A stretch of 64,000 bases of DNA from contig LCHW01000001.1 in the NCBI GenBank assembly GCA_001000675.1, forward strand, positions 160,686 to 224,685. Direction: 5' to 3'. How positions within the stretch are numbered: the first letter of the stretch is position 1; every line of letters begins with the position of its first letter. The notes beneath the pieces are model-generated. The model searched no databases and had not been told where the DNA came from. It was given only the letters and a program-made list of their open reading frames with translations. Shown one piece after another: positions 51,582 to 60,804 of this stretch. Made by a program: the position numbers and the translations under genes. This stretch comes from Candidatus Wolfebacteria bacterium GW2011_GWE2_44_13. Its GTDB lineage: Bacteria; Patescibacteria; Paceibacteria; UBA6257; UBA9933.

Positions 51582-51708
51582 TCAGAATTTGTGAATCTGG
51601 CGAGCTGCTATGTTGCCGACTACGTTTGCTTCCGCGAAGGAGGTTTACTCCATCTTGGTCGCAAGCCTCGTCGGCGCCTTGCATCTCATCCAGCTTCGCA
51701 AATCTGAT
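51581..51708 (+). ncRNA. Structured RNA element, copy 3 of 3 (atpE-atpF spacer)
   Basis: Outer helix 51581-51600 / 51690-51708 with one bulge and one mismatch. The junction strands are CGAGCTGCTATGTT (51601-51614) and GCCTTGCATCTCAT (51676-51689), again both 14 nt. Helix GCCGAC/GTCGGC, a 3x3 loop, helix GTTTGC/GCAAGC (one wobble), a 9x9 loop and the hairpin GGAG/CTCC follow. It lies inside the atp operon right after the high-copy c subunit. A further small hairpin GTATTT/AAATAC follows at 51716-51732. Confidence 0.72.
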
Positions 51709-51764
51709 AGCCTCCGTATTTCATCTAAATACAGAAGTTTTAACAACGATAAATTACTACACGA

Positions 51765-52256
51765 ATGGAAGAACTCATAAAAACATTTCACATCGATTGG
51801 AAACTCATCATCGCGCAGTTGATTAACTTTGCGATTGTTTTGTTTGTGCTAAAGCGCTACGCCTATGGTCCGGTATTGAAAATGATGACCGAGCGCAGCG
51901 ATAAAATCGAAAAAGGAATCAAAGATGCAGAGCACGCACATAAACGTCTTGCAGAAATAACTGAAAAAGAAAAAGAAGTATTGGTTGAAGCAAAAAAGCA
52001 GGCCGGTGAAATTATTGCACATGCGGAAGCAGCTGCGATAAAAAACAAAGAAATAATCGTTGCAGAATCAAAGAAACAGGCAGAAAAAATACTTGCAGAC
52101 GCTACAAAGAAGATGGAAATGGAAAAAAACCAGATGATGCAAGAAATCCGAACGCAGGTTACCGATTTAGTAGTAGCTGCAACGGGTAAGGTTATTGATG
52201 AAAAAATGGATAGCGAAAAAGACCGAGCCATTATTAACAAAGCGATCAACGAATGA
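51765..52256 (+). CDS. atpF: F1Fo ATP synthase subunit b
   Basis: A 163-residue peripheral stalk subunit: one N-terminal TM helix (~16-33, LIIAQLINFAIVLFVL), then a long Ala/Glu/Lys coiled coil (~45-140), and a C-terminal delta-binding segment. It overlaps atpH by 4 bases. Confidence 0.94.
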   Translation: MEELIKTFHIDWKLIIAQLINFAIVLFVLKRYAYGPVLKMMTERSDKIEKGIKDAEHAHKRLAEITEKEKEVLVEAKKQAGEIIAHAEAAAIKNKEIIVAESKKQAEKILADATKKMEMEKNQMMQEIRTQVTDLVVAATGKVIDEKMDSEKDRAIINKAINE

Positions 52257-52657
52257 AGACAACACCGGTACAATATGCAAAGGCATTGCTTGAGGCTACG
52301 GAGCACAAGAATGAGCAAGAAACCAACGATGTTATTGCTCGTTTTGCAAAACGCTTACGCAGTGACGGGCAAAGTTCGCGCCTCGCGGCCATTAGTAGCG
52401 CCTTTTCTGTGCTGTGGAACACAGCGCATGGCGTAACTGATGCGCAGGTAACAAGCCGAGAGCAGTTAGACGAAGCTGCACTTACCACATTGAAGCAATT
52501 CATTGCTAAGCGGTATGGATCGAAAGAAGTGATTATCACAAACATCATCGACCCATCGATTGGTGGAGGAGTAGTGATTCGCGTAGGAGATGAATTGATA
52601 GACGGAAGCGTTGCAACGCAATTGAAGAAATTAAAAAACAATCTTGCCGGTAAATAA
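52253..52657 (+). CDS. atpH: F1Fo ATP synthase subunit delta
   Basis: A 134-residue OSCP/delta subunit, shorter than the usual ~175. The C-terminal PSIGGGVVIRVGDELIDGSVATQLKKL matches the family's most conserved part. The N-terminal helical domain that binds alpha seems reduced. Its place between atpF and atpA supports the assignment. Confidence 0.9.
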   Translation: MKTTPVQYAKALLEATEHKNEQETNDVIARFAKRLRSDGQSSRLAAISSAFSVLWNTAHGVTDAQVTSREQLDEAALTTLKQFIAKRYGSKEVIITNIIDPSIGGGVVIRVGDELIDGSVATQLKKLKNNLAGK

Positions 52658-52671
52658 CCGCTCGCACATGT

Positions 52672-54168
52672 ATGAACAAAGATCACATCATTGAACAATT
52701 AAAAAAGCAGATTGGAGAATTCTCTACAAGTACCGATGTTGAGCAGGTGGGTACGGTTATTGAAGTTGGAGACGGTATCGCACGCGTGAGTGGACTAGCG
52801 AATATTATGGCATCTGAGATGGTTGAGTTTGCGAACGGCGAAACAGGCGTAGCGCTTAACTTGGAAGAAGATCGCGTTGGTATTATGGTTCTCGGCGATT
52901 ATTTACATATCAAAGAAGGAGACACCGTTAAAGCGACTGGAAAGATTCTTTCCATCCCTGTTGCAGATTCTATGATTGGGCGTGTTATCGATCCACTTGG
53001 AAACCCCGTGGATGGCAAGGGTGATATTGTTGCCGATGCGTATTATCCGGTAGAAAAAATTGCTCCAGGTGTTATTACGCGAAAATCTGTACACCAGCCA
53101 GTGCAAACGGGTATTAAGGCTATTGATGCCATGATACCGATTGGCCGTGGACAGCGCGAATTGATCATTGGCGATCGTCAGACAGGAAAGACCGCTATTG
53201 CAATCGACACGATCATCAATCAGAAAGGGCAGAATATGAAGTGTGTGTATGTTGCAATCGGACAGAAGGAGTCAAAGATTGCACGTATTGTAGGCGAGCT
53301 TGAAAAGCGAGGCGCAATGGAATACACCACCGTTGTCGTTGCAGGTGCTTCTGACAGCGCTGCGCTTTCGTTTATTTCTCCGTACTCAGGATGTGCATTG
53401 GGAGAATATTTTATGGACAAGGGCGAGGACGTACTTGTTGTATTTGACGATCTTTCTCGTCACGCATGGGCATATCGACAGATTTCACTTATTTTAAAGC
53501 GACCACCAGGACGCGAAGCATATCCAGGAGATGTGTTCTATTTGCATTCCCGATTATTGGAGCGCAGTGCAAAATTGAATGAAGACTTTGGCGGAGGTTC
53601 GATGACTGCACTTCCTATTATTGAAACACAAGCAGGCGACGTATCGGCATATATCCCGACAAACGTTATTTCCATCACAGATGGACAGATCTTCCTTGAA
53701 TCCGATTTGTTTTACAAAGGTATTCGTCCGGCGTTGAACGTCGGCATCTCGGTATCGCGCGTTGGATCGAGCGCCCAAATTAAGGCAATGAAAAAGGTTG
53801 CTGGAAAGTTGCGCTTAGACCTTGCGCAGTTCCGCGAACTTGAATCGTTTGCACAGTTTGGCTCTGACCTTGATGAAAAGACGCGCGCACAGATTGAGCG
53901 CGGTCGCCGCACTGTTGAAGTGTTGAAGCAGGGACAATACGAGCCAATGGCTGTTGAGCATCAAGTGGCTATTCTGTATGCGCTTACCAATGGATTTATG
54001 GATGACGTTGCCGTTGAACAAGTTATGACTTGGGAAAAAGCATTCCATACCTATCTTGACCAGCAAGCAAAAGATGTTATTACGCTTATCGCAACAAAGA
54101 AAGAACTTTCTGAAGATGTGGTAACGGCACTCGAAAAAGCAATCAAAGATTTTAAAGACACTCAGTAA
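52672..54168 (+). CDS. atpA: F1Fo ATP synthase subunit alpha
   Basis: A 498-residue non-catalytic nucleotide-binding subunit. Walker A is GDRQTGKT, and the family signature PGREAYPGDVFYLHSRLLERS is present, as is ALNVGISVSRVGSSAQ. It alternates with beta in the F1 hexamer. A dispersed palindromic repeat lies between it and atpG. Confidence 0.97.
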   Translation: MNKDHIIEQLKKQIGEFSTSTDVEQVGTVIEVGDGIARVSGLANIMASEMVEFANGETGVALNLEEDRVGIMVLGDYLHIKEGDTVKATGKILSIPVADSMIGRVIDPLGNPVDGKGDIVADAYYPVEKIAPGVITRKSVHQPVQTGIKAIDAMIPIGRGQRELIIGDRQTGKTAIAIDTIINQKGQNMKCVYVAIGQKESKIARIVGELEKRGAMEYTTVVVAGASDSAALSFISPYSGCALGEYFMDKGEDVLVVFDDLSRHAWAYRQISLILKRPPGREAYPGDVFYLHSRLLERSAKLNEDFGGGSMTALPIIETQAGDVSAYIPTNVISITDGQIFLESDLFYKGIRPALNVGISVSRVGSSAQIKAMKKVAGKLRLDLAQFRELESFAQFGSDLDEKTRAQIERGRRTVEVLKQGQYEPMAVEHQVAILYALTNGFMDDVAVEQVMTWEKAFHTYLDQQAKDVITLIATKKELSEDVVTALEKAIKDFKDTQ

Positions 54169-54175
54169 TGTGTAT

Positions 54176-54200
54176 GTCATTCCCGTGAAAACGGGAATCC
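54176..54200 (+). repeat. Dispersed palindromic repeat between atpA and atpG
   Basis: GTCATTCCCGT-GAAA-ACGGGAATCC, same family as 49581. It sits in the 44-bp spacer without breaking the operon. Confidence 0.8.
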
Positions 54201-54212
54201 ACTCCCTAATTT

Positions 54213-55175
54213 ATGGCAAGTTCACTCGATATAAAAAGACGAATACGTTCCATTAATAGCACGAAGAAAATTACTCGTGCTATGGAAATGGTAAGTGCCG
54301 CAAAAATGCGTCGCGCTGTTTCGAGTGTCTTGGGCGTTCGCCCGTATGCGCATAATGCATGGCATATCTTGACCAATTTGGCGCGCGCCTTTGAAACCTA
54401 TCAAGAAAATCGCTATCTCGTAGTACGCGATGTGAAGCGAGTGCTTATCGTGGTCGTGTCGTCGGATCGTGGCCTCTGTGGATCGTTTAACACACAGATT
54501 GAAAAAAAGATTCGTGATATGGTTGCGCACCCGAATAAATTGACCGTGCGACGCGTAGGGAGAAAGCATGTTGAATCGACGGTGCACGAAGATGCGGTTG
54601 CAATCGATTTTATCACAGTGGGCAAGAAGGGGGAGCTGATGGTTCGCAAATTAAAAAAAGAAATCATTGCTGCTTTTCCTAATGGTGCGCAATTCTCTGT
54701 ATTAGGAGATATTAAACCGCTATCTTCTATTGTTATGGAAGAATATGCTGCGCAGCGTTATGACAAGGTCGTCGTTGCGTATACGGATTATGTATCGGCC
54801 GTTACCCAGCAAACGCGCATTCGACAAATACTGCCAATTTCAAAAATAGATATCGAAGAACAGATTGCCGAGATAGATATGCTTGCAAAGGAATACGGCA
54901 TTGAAGAAACAAAGATGGAGTATAAGGTTGAGCCAAGCCCTGCGGAGCTTATGGAATTCCTTATCCCGCGACTGATTGCGATGCAGCTGTTTCACGCAAT
55001 ACTTGAATCGCAAGCATCTGAACATGCTGCCCGTATGGTGGCGATGCGCAATGCAACTGATGCAGCGGCAGAAATGTCTGAAGATTTAACATTGCGTTAT
55101 AACCAAATTAGACAAGGTAAGATAACACAAGAAATAGCCGAAATCAGCGCAGGAAGCGCCGCACTCGGAAACTAA
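54213..55175 (+). CDS. atpG: F1Fo ATP synthase subunit gamma
   Basis: A 320-residue central shaft. The N-terminal helix contains RIRSINSTKKITRAMEMVSAAKMRRA, and the C-terminal helix EHAARMVAMRNATDAA is the conserved tip region. SSDRGLCGSFN is also a family hallmark. It is about 30 residues longer than usual, mostly in the middle Rossmann-like part. Confidence 0.95.
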   Translation: MASSLDIKRRIRSINSTKKITRAMEMVSAAKMRRAVSSVLGVRPYAHNAWHILTNLARAFETYQENRYLVVRDVKRVLIVVVSSDRGLCGSFNTQIEKKIRDMVAHPNKLTVRRVGRKHVESTVHEDAVAIDFITVGKKGELMVRKLKKEIIAAFPNGAQFSVLGDIKPLSSIVMEEYAAQRYDKVVVAYTDYVSAVTQQTRIRQILPISKIDIEEQIAEIDMLAKEYGIEETKMEYKVEPSPAELMEFLIPRLIAMQLFHAILESQASEHAARMVAMRNATDAAAEMSEDLTLRYNQIRQGKITQEIAEISAGSAALGN

Positions 55176-55183
55176 CCAAACAT

Positions 55184-56560
55184 ATGAGCAACACAGGAAA
55201 AATAATTCAAATCATAGGACCCGTTGTCGATGTAGAATTTAGCGATGCATTGCCGGAGATCTATAACGCATTGGAAGTAACAAGCGAAGGTTCGAATTCT
55301 CGAATCGTTTTAGAGGCGCATCAACACCTCGGCGCAAATAAAGTACGCGCCGTGGCTATGGGAGCGACTGACGGATTACGCCGTGGTATGGTGGTGACCG
55401 ACACCGGTGCACCAATCAAAGTACCTGTTGGACAAGAAACCCTTGGCCGCATGTTTAACTTGCTCGGAGAGCCAGTTGACGGCAAGCCAGCAGTGCAGGT
55501 AAAGCAGTGCGACCCGATTCACCGTGCAGCACCGAAGTTTAAAGATCAATCTACGAAAGCAGAAATTTTTGAAACGGGTATTAAAGTTATCGACCTCATT
55601 TGCCCATTTATTAAAGGCGGTAAAGTTGGTTTGTTTGGTGGAGCGGGAGTAGGGAAGACCGTTGTTATCCAAGAACTTATTCGCAACATCGCACAAGAAC
55701 ATGGAGGATTTTCTGTGTTTGCAGGAGTAGGCGAGCGTACCCGCGAAGGAAACGATTTATATCATGAAATGAAAGAGTCGGGCGTACTTGATAAAACAAC
55801 GCTCGTGTTCGGGCAGATGAACGAACCACCGGGAGCACGACAGCGCGTTGCGCTTTCTGCACTTACTATGGCAGAGCACTTCCGCGATCGCGAAAACAAG
55901 GACGTTCTTTTGTTTGTAGACAATATTTTCCGCTTTACACAAGCAGGTTCTGAAGTATCCGCATTGCTCGGGCGTATTCCGTCGGCTGTAGGATATCAGC
56001 CTACCCTTGCCGAAGAAATGGGAAAGTTGCAAGAACGTATTACTTCAACCAAAACAGGCTCTATTACGTCCGTACAGGCGGTATACGTGCCTGCTGACGA
56101 TCTTACCGACCCTGCTCCGGCTACGACATTCGGACACTTGGATTCAACCGTTGTGCTTTCGCGTGGATTGTCTGAGCTTGGTATTTATCCAGCCGTTGAC
56201 CCGTTGGACTCGAGCTCAACTATTTTGGACCCGAACATTGTAGGTCAAGAACATTACGACGTTGCACGCGGAGTGCAAAAGGTGTTGCAGCGCTATAAGG
56301 ATTTGCAAGACATCATTGCGATTTTGGGTATGGAAGAACTTTCTGATGAAGATAAAGTTGTTGTTGCACGCGCACGCAAAATCCAGAAGTTCCTTTCTCA
56401 GCCATTTTTCGTTGCAGAACAGTTTACCGGTTCTGCAGGAAAGTATGTAAAACTTTCTGATACAATTCGCGCATTCAAGATGCTACTCGAGGGAGCGATG
56501 GATGATGTTTCCGAACAAGAATTTTATATGAAGGGAGGAATCGACGATATCAAAAAGTAA
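55184..56560 (+). CDS. atpD: F1Fo ATP synthase subunit beta
   Basis: A 458-residue catalytic subunit. Walker A is GGAGVGKT, the catalytic Glu is in GERTREGNDLY, and the DELSEED-like stretch reads EELSDEDK. ALLGRIPSAVGYQPTLAEEMG is typical of beta. It starts 8 bases after atpG. Confidence 0.97.
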   Translation: MSNTGKIIQIIGPVVDVEFSDALPEIYNALEVTSEGSNSRIVLEAHQHLGANKVRAVAMGATDGLRRGMVVTDTGAPIKVPVGQETLGRMFNLLGEPVDGKPAVQVKQCDPIHRAAPKFKDQSTKAEIFETGIKVIDLICPFIKGGKVGLFGGAGVGKTVVIQELIRNIAQEHGGFSVFAGVGERTREGNDLYHEMKESGVLDKTTLVFGQMNEPPGARQRVALSALTMAEHFRDRENKDVLLFVDNIFRFTQAGSEVSALLGRIPSAVGYQPTLAEEMGKLQERITSTKTGSITSVQAVYVPADDLTDPAPATTFGHLDSTVVLSRGLSELGIYPAVDPLDSSSTILDPNIVGQEHYDVARGVQKVLQRYKDLQDIIAILGMEELSDEDKVVVARARKIQKFLSQPFFVAEQFTGSAGKYVKLSDTIRAFKMLLEGAMDDVSEQEFYMKGGIDDIKK

Positions 56561-56572
56561 TAAGCGAATTAT

Positions 56573-57880
56573 ATGTCACACGAACTTATCTGGACCGTTT
56601 TAGGTGGGCTCTTTATTATCGGTTATATCGCGATTGTATTGGAGCATAAATTACATATCAATAAGAGTGGAACGGCGATCGCATTAGGTGCGCTATCGTG
56701 GCTTTTTGTTTCCTGGGCCGAGAAAGGGAACGCGGAAGTTGGGCTCGCACTGAGCCATGAAACACAAGAAATCTTTGGGATTGTTGTGTTCCTACTTGCC
56801 GCGATGACGATTGTTGAAGTGTTGGTTCACTACCACTTCTTTGACTGGGTAGAGAGAAAGATTATGCACAAGAAGCTTGCTCCTGTGCAGCTGTTCTGGC
56901 TGCTTGGTGTTATGACATTTGTCTTCTCCGCATTTTTGGACAACCTTACGGCAACCTTGGTTATGCTTCAGATTGGACGCAAGGTTTATAAGCACAAGGA
57001 TAACTTCCTAATTTTTGCAGCTAACACAGTCATTGCGGCAAATGCTGGCGGTGTTGCGAGCCCGATTGGCGACGTGACGACTATTATGTTGTGGCTTGCA
57101 CACAAATTCACTGCGTTGCAGGTTATTACGATAGGTATCCTTCCGTCGATTGTTACTTGGATTATTCCGCAATTTCTCTTGGGTAAGAAGATCCATATGC
57201 ACAAGGAAATCGAAGCTGCGACGGAAACTCCGCAAGCGGTTGATACACCTATACACGAGCCGTATTGGCCGATCGTGGTCGTTGCCGGACTTGCGTTCAC
57301 ATTACCTGTCGCGGTTAACTTGATGGGCTTACCGCCGTTCCTTGGTCTTTTGGCTGGCGTCGGCGCCTTGTGGGTGTTTATCGATATCCTTGCTAAAAAA
57401 GACGAAGTCGGACATCACAAGAATTCTCAGGTGGTAAAGGTTATTCAGAACGTCGACATTTCGACACTTAAGTTCTTCATCGGTATTTTGCTTGCGGTCG
57501 GCGCATTGTCGCATGTTGGGTTGTTGAAGGAATTAAATACCATGATCTTTGGAGAAAGCCCCTCAATCGTACGATTAATCGGGGGCAACACTATTCTTGG
57601 CTTTGCGTCTTCGGTGCTCGATAACGTGCCGCTTGTCGCTGCCGCGATTAAGATGTTCTCTGACGACATCATCCCTGCGATTTGGGTATTGCTCGCACTT
57701 ACCGCGGGCACAGGAGGTTCTATGCTCGTCGTGGGCTCTGCCGCGGGTGTTGCCGCAATGGGACAGGTCAAAGACCTTACATTCGGCTATTACTTCAAGG
57801 TAGCGACTCTGCCAGCAGTACTCGGATTTATCGGGGGTGTTCTTACTTGGACTGTGATATACTATCTCATTATTGCATAG
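56573..57880 (+). CDS. nhaD: NhaD-type Na+/H+ antiporter
   Basis: A 435-residue member of the ion transporter superfamily with about 11-12 membrane segments. Conserved NhaD-like features include SAFLDNLTATLVML, NAGGVASPIGDVTTIMLW and, in the second half, ASSVLDNVPLVAAAI and AGTGGSMLVVGSAAGV. It exports Na+ in exchange for H+. It sits 12 bases after atpD and 13 bases before atpC, so it is inside the ATP synthase operon. This links Na+ export to proton-driven ATP synthesis; any physical link is inference. Confidence 0.9.
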   Translation: MSHELIWTVLGGLFIIGYIAIVLEHKLHINKSGTAIALGALSWLFVSWAEKGNAEVGLALSHETQEIFGIVVFLLAAMTIVEVLVHYHFFDWVERKIMHKKLAPVQLFWLLGVMTFVFSAFLDNLTATLVMLQIGRKVYKHKDNFLIFAANTVIAANAGGVASPIGDVTTIMLWLAHKFTALQVITIGILPSIVTWIIPQFLLGKKIHMHKEIEAATETPQAVDTPIHEPYWPIVVVAGLAFTLPVAVNLMGLPPFLGLLAGVGALWVFIDILAKKDEVGHHKNSQVVKVIQNVDISTLKFFIGILLAVGALSHVGLLKELNTMIFGESPSIVRLIGGNTILGFASSVLDNVPLVAAAIKMFSDDIIPAIWVLLALTAGTGGSMLVVGSAAGVAAMGQVKDLTFGYYFKVATLPAVLGFIGGVLTWTVIYYLIIA

Positions 57881-57893
57881 CATTGTTTTACTT

Positions 57894-58343
57894 ATGACTC
57901 AAAAAATACAATTCAAAATCGTTACGCCAGAAGCTACGGTGTATGAAAACGAAATAGACCAAGCGACGTTGCCGTGTATTAGCGGACAGGTGACGATTTT
58001 GCCAGGGCATCGTTCTTATATCGCTGCATTGCAAGCGGGGGAATTAATGCTCAAAAAAAATGGCGAAGAAATTCACCTTGCAGTTTCTGGTGGATTTGTT
58101 GAATTTGTAAATAATACGTTGGTAGTGCTTGCTGATACGGCAGAACGTGCCGAAGCGATTGATATCAAGCGCGCAGAAGAAGCTCGACAACGCGCAGAAG
58201 ATTTGAAGAAAGAAAAGGTTTCTGTAAGTGAAATGGAATATGCTAAGGTTGCTGCGGCAATCGAACGAGAGGCAGTGCGTATCCGTGTTGCAAAAAAGCA
58301 TCACACGCGCCGTGGATTGCATATCGAAAACGACGAACAATAA
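57894..58343 (+). CDS. atpC: F1Fo ATP synthase subunit epsilon
   Basis: A 149-residue epsilon subunit. The N-terminal beta sandwich (IQFKIVTPEATVYENEIDQATLP, GQVTILPGHRSYIAAL) and the C-terminal helical pair (EEARQRAEDLKK...) are present. ATG 57894 gives the canonical N-terminus. It ends the operon. Confidence 0.94.
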   Translation: MTQKIQFKIVTPEATVYENEIDQATLPCISGQVTILPGHRSYIAALQAGELMLKKNGEEIHLAVSGGFVEFVNNTLVVLADTAERAEAIDIKRAEEARQRAEDLKKEKVSVSEMEYAKVAAAIEREAVRIRVAKKHHTRRGLHIENDEQ

Positions 58344-58344
58344 T

Positions 58345-58376
58345 AAAAACCGTGCGCCTTGGGCGCACGGTTTTTT
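58345..58376 (+). terminator. Terminator of the atp operon
   Basis: AAAACCGTGCGCC-TTG-GGCGCACGGTTTT with a T run. Confidence 0.9.
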
Positions 58377-58384
58377 GCCGTATT

Positions 58385-58410
58385 GTCATTCCCGCGCAGG
58401 CGGGAATCCA
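58385..58410 (+). repeat. Dispersed palindromic repeat
   Basis: GTCATTCCCGC-GCAG-GCGGGAATCC, same family as 49581. Confidence 0.85.
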
Positions 58411-58465
58411 TGAACCCTATTTCTGACGGTTTTTATTTTATATTAGTGGCAGTATACTAAAAGAT

Positions 58466-59158
58466 ATGAAGCGGCTATTATATTGGGCAAAAGATTATGT
58501 GCATATGGCACGGCATGGGTTGGCTATGTATTTTTATTCCAAACCTCCGCAACAGTATATGGATTATGTGGTTGCGGGAAAATGCCCGATTATTATCCTC
58601 CCGGGTATTTTGAGCCGATGGGCTTTTATGAAACCGCTTGCCGATATGCTTTCGCACGAAGGCCATTCAGTATATGTTGTACCAGCGCTAGGAAATAACT
58701 TATTGCATATAGAAGAATCTGCTCGTATTGTGCGCGCACTTATTAACGAGCATGATATTCGTGGCGCAGTTATTGTGGCACATAGTAAAGGAGGGCTTAT
58801 CGGAAAGCAATACATGGAATTTTATAACGAAGATGAACGCGTTGTGGGAATGGTGAGCCTTGCCACGCCTTATACAGGTTCTGCTATGGCTCGTATCGTA
58901 CCACATAAGGCGTTTACCGAGTTAGATCCGAAGAGTAAAGCCGTTGCGCAATTACGCTCACACACAAAAGCAAATGGGCGAATTATTTCTTTAATTCCTG
59001 AATTTGATAATCATGTATGGGCAGAAAAAGGGAGTTGGCTTGAGGGAGCGTTTGATAATATTGTTCTTCCCGTACAAGGGCATCATGCAATCGTGTTTAG
59101 TCGTTATGCGGAAGCAGTTGTGCGGCAATCCATTGATCGGCTGTCTTCGGCGATATAG
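58466..59158 (+). CDS. Alpha/beta hydrolase (lipase/PGAP1-like)
   Basis: A 230-residue hydrolase. IIILPGILSRWAFMKPLADML forms the oxyanion strand and loop, the nucleophile Ser is in VAHSKGGL, and later Asp (EFDNHVW) and His (GHHAIVFS) residues complete a likely triad. It is probably an esterase or lipase acting on lipids or acylated surface molecules. TATACT (58453-58458) ends 7 bases before the ATG, so it is likely leaderless. Confidence 0.82.
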   Translation: MKRLLYWAKDYVHMARHGLAMYFYSKPPQQYMDYVVAGKCPIIILPGILSRWAFMKPLADMLSHEGHSVYVVPALGNNLLHIEESARIVRALINEHDIRGAVIVAHSKGGLIGKQYMEFYNEDERVVGMVSLATPYTGSAMARIVPHKAFTELDPKSKAVAQLRSHTKANGRIISLIPEFDNHVWAEKGSWLEGAFDNIVLPVQGHHAIVFSRYAEAVVRQSIDRLSSAI

Positions 59159-59228
59159 ACGATGATTATTTTTTCTAAGAGGAGTATACTTATTGGAGTA
59201 TTCATCTAACCGAATTTATTGTATATTC

Positions 59229-59486
59229 ATGCTATTAGAATTTTATGGGACCGAATGCCCCCATTGCATACACATGAAGCCGCTCATCGAGCGACTGAAG
59301 GCCGAGGAACATCTCGATGTTCAATCGCTGGAAATGTGGCATAACCCCGAGAATGCAGCGAAGATGAAAGAATACGATAAAGGGTTGTGCGGAGGTGTTC
59401 CGTTTTTCTTCAATACGGAAACAGGAAAGCATATTTGCGGAGGAACTGATTATGATACGTTGAAGCAATGGGCGATAGGGAAGTAA
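59229..59486 (+). CDS. Thioredoxin-fold protein with CPHC motif
   Basis: About 85 residues. FYGTECPHCIHMKPLIERL holds the redox CxxC (CPHC, as in DsbA-type active sites), and GGVPFFFNTETG contains the cis-Pro region. It is a minimal thioredoxin fold with no signal peptide. ATG 59229 is preferred; the frame opens at TTG 59193 but homology starts only after 59229. Protein disulfide exchange in the cytoplasm is likely. Confidence 0.8.
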   Translation: MLLEFYGTECPHCIHMKPLIERLKAEEHLDVQSLEMWHNPENAAKMKEYDKGLCGGVPFFFNTETGKHICGGTDYDTLKQWAIGK

Positions 59487-59500
59487 TAGCCCCTATGTTT

Positions 59501-59526
59501 GTCATTCCCGCGGAGGCGGGAATCCA
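59501..59526 (+). repeat. Dispersed palindromic repeat
   Basis: GTCATTCCCGC-GGAG-GCGGGAATCC, identical in its core to the 49581 copy. Confidence 0.9.
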
Positions 59527-59604
59527 GAGCCCTTTTAACCTTAGCGATAAATCCATTCCCGTGGTATAATAAATCATATACACAGCATATAAATAATCAT
59601 ACTT

Positions 59605-59997
59605 ATGGAAACGAAAAAAGTTGTTCTTGTTGTCGATGATGTGCCGGAAATAATCGAAGTTATTGCTACGGTACTTGAGCGCGATCACATCGAAGCGCTT
59701 ATTGCTAATAGCGGACAAGAAGCGATTGCGATGGCTAAAGAGCACAAGCCAGACCTTATCTTGCTCGATTTTAAGATGCCAGATATGGATGGTGCAGAAA
59801 CCTACGCAAAGCTCAAAGAGGATGATACAACAAAAGATATTAAAGTTGTATTCCTAACCGCCTTCGGCAATATTAAAAAGTTGGAGCTCGACCCAAAACT
59901 TATTGCGCTAATCGAACAGACCCCAATTATTCAAAAGGGGGGAGATATCGGTGAATTGCGTACGGAAATCAGAAAGCATCTCGGAATAACCGAATAA
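59605..59997 (+). CDS. CheY-like single-domain response regulator
   Basis: A 130-residue receiver domain only. The acidic pair is in VLVVDDVPE, the phospho-acceptor Asp in LILLDFKMP, the Thr in VVFLTAF and the Lys in IIQKGG. There is no output domain and no kinase nearby. It may affect pilus-linked behaviour or act as a phosphate relay. Confidence 0.9.
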   Translation: METKKVVLVVDDVPEIIEVIATVLERDHIEALIANSGQEAIAMAKEHKPDLILLDFKMPDMDGAETYAKLKEDDTTKDIKVVFLTAFGNIKKLELDPKLIALIEQTPIIQKGGDIGELRTEIRKHLGITE

Positions 59998-59999
59998 AT

Positions 60000-60028
60000 A
60001 AAAAACAACCCTCATGGGTTGTTTTTTT
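60000..60028. terminator. Bidirectional terminator
   Basis: AAAAAACAACCC-TCAT-GGGTTGTTTTTTT between the converging CheY-like and DUF389 genes. Its right arm overlaps the end of the DUF389 gene. Confidence 0.85.
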
Positions 60029-60707
60029 GCTCCTCTTGCGTGTGTTGTTCCTCCGCTTCTTCTTTTCGTATAATTTTTTCCTCTTCCGCCTGGAGTGTTC
60101 CAAAGCCGAACATGAGAAATATTACAATACTCGCAAGGATGATGCCGAGTAGATTAATGAAAAACAGTGCAAACGATTCCGATATAATAACTGACGAAAG
60201 ATTTCTAATCCCAATCGCAGTGGCCGCAAGCGGCGGTAAGAGTGAAACGGTAATGGCTATACCTGGAATCGCGGGAGATAGATTCGGGCGCACCCATGCA
60301 TACGCTGCTCCCGCTCCTGCAGCGAAGGCAATGAGAAATAGGTTTAGGTTCGGGTGAAACGAATTAATCAGTTCGTTGTCTTCGCTTGCAAATAAGAATG
60401 CGACGATAAGTGCAATGAAAATAACAAAGCCCAATGCTTTTAAGAGATGGGTAATAATCCACTTGAGACTTTTACCGCTTGCGGTGGTGATCGCAAGGCC
60501 AATTCCCAAGAGTGGAGAGAGGAGTGGGGCTAGAATCATTCCGCCAATTAAGATAACGATGCTGCCCTCGAGTAATCCAAGCGTTACAATTAGGGTTGAT
60601 ATCGAGAGCATGAAATAGAAGTCGATATCCGTCCTGCTTCCAGCGATTAGCTTCTCTATTGCTTGGCGAAGTTCAGTGTGTCCAGTTTTTAAAATAGGGT
60701 TAAACAT
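60012..60707 (-). CDS. DUF389 family membrane protein
   Basis: About 231 residues with roughly six membrane segments. IGGMILAPLLSPLLGIGLAI matches the DUF389 signature, and AWVRPNLSPAIPGIAITVSLLPPLAATAIG is the paired second repeat. The C-terminus is Glu/Lys/Gln-rich and cytoplasmic. Function unknown. The start at 60707 is chosen because TATACT on the minus strand ends 6 bases before it. Confidence 0.85.
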   Translation of the reverse strand: MFNPILKTGHTELRQAIEKLIAGSRTDIDFYFMLSISTLIVTLGLLEGSIVILIGGMILAPLLSPLLGIGLAITTASGKSLKWIITHLLKALGFVIFIALIVAFLFASEDNELINSFHPNLNLFLIAFAAGAGAAYAWVRPNLSPAIPGIAITVSLLPPLAATAIGIRNLSSVIISESFALFFINLLGIILASIVIFLMFGFGTLQAEEEKIIRKEEAEEQHTQEEQKNNP

Positions 60708-60804
60708 ACTCGTAGTATAGCGTTTTTTAAGCTTCTCGAAAACCCTACTTTTAGCGTAAAAAGGTTGCAAAAATGATTAATTTCAGGCAATATTAAGAGC
60801 GTAT

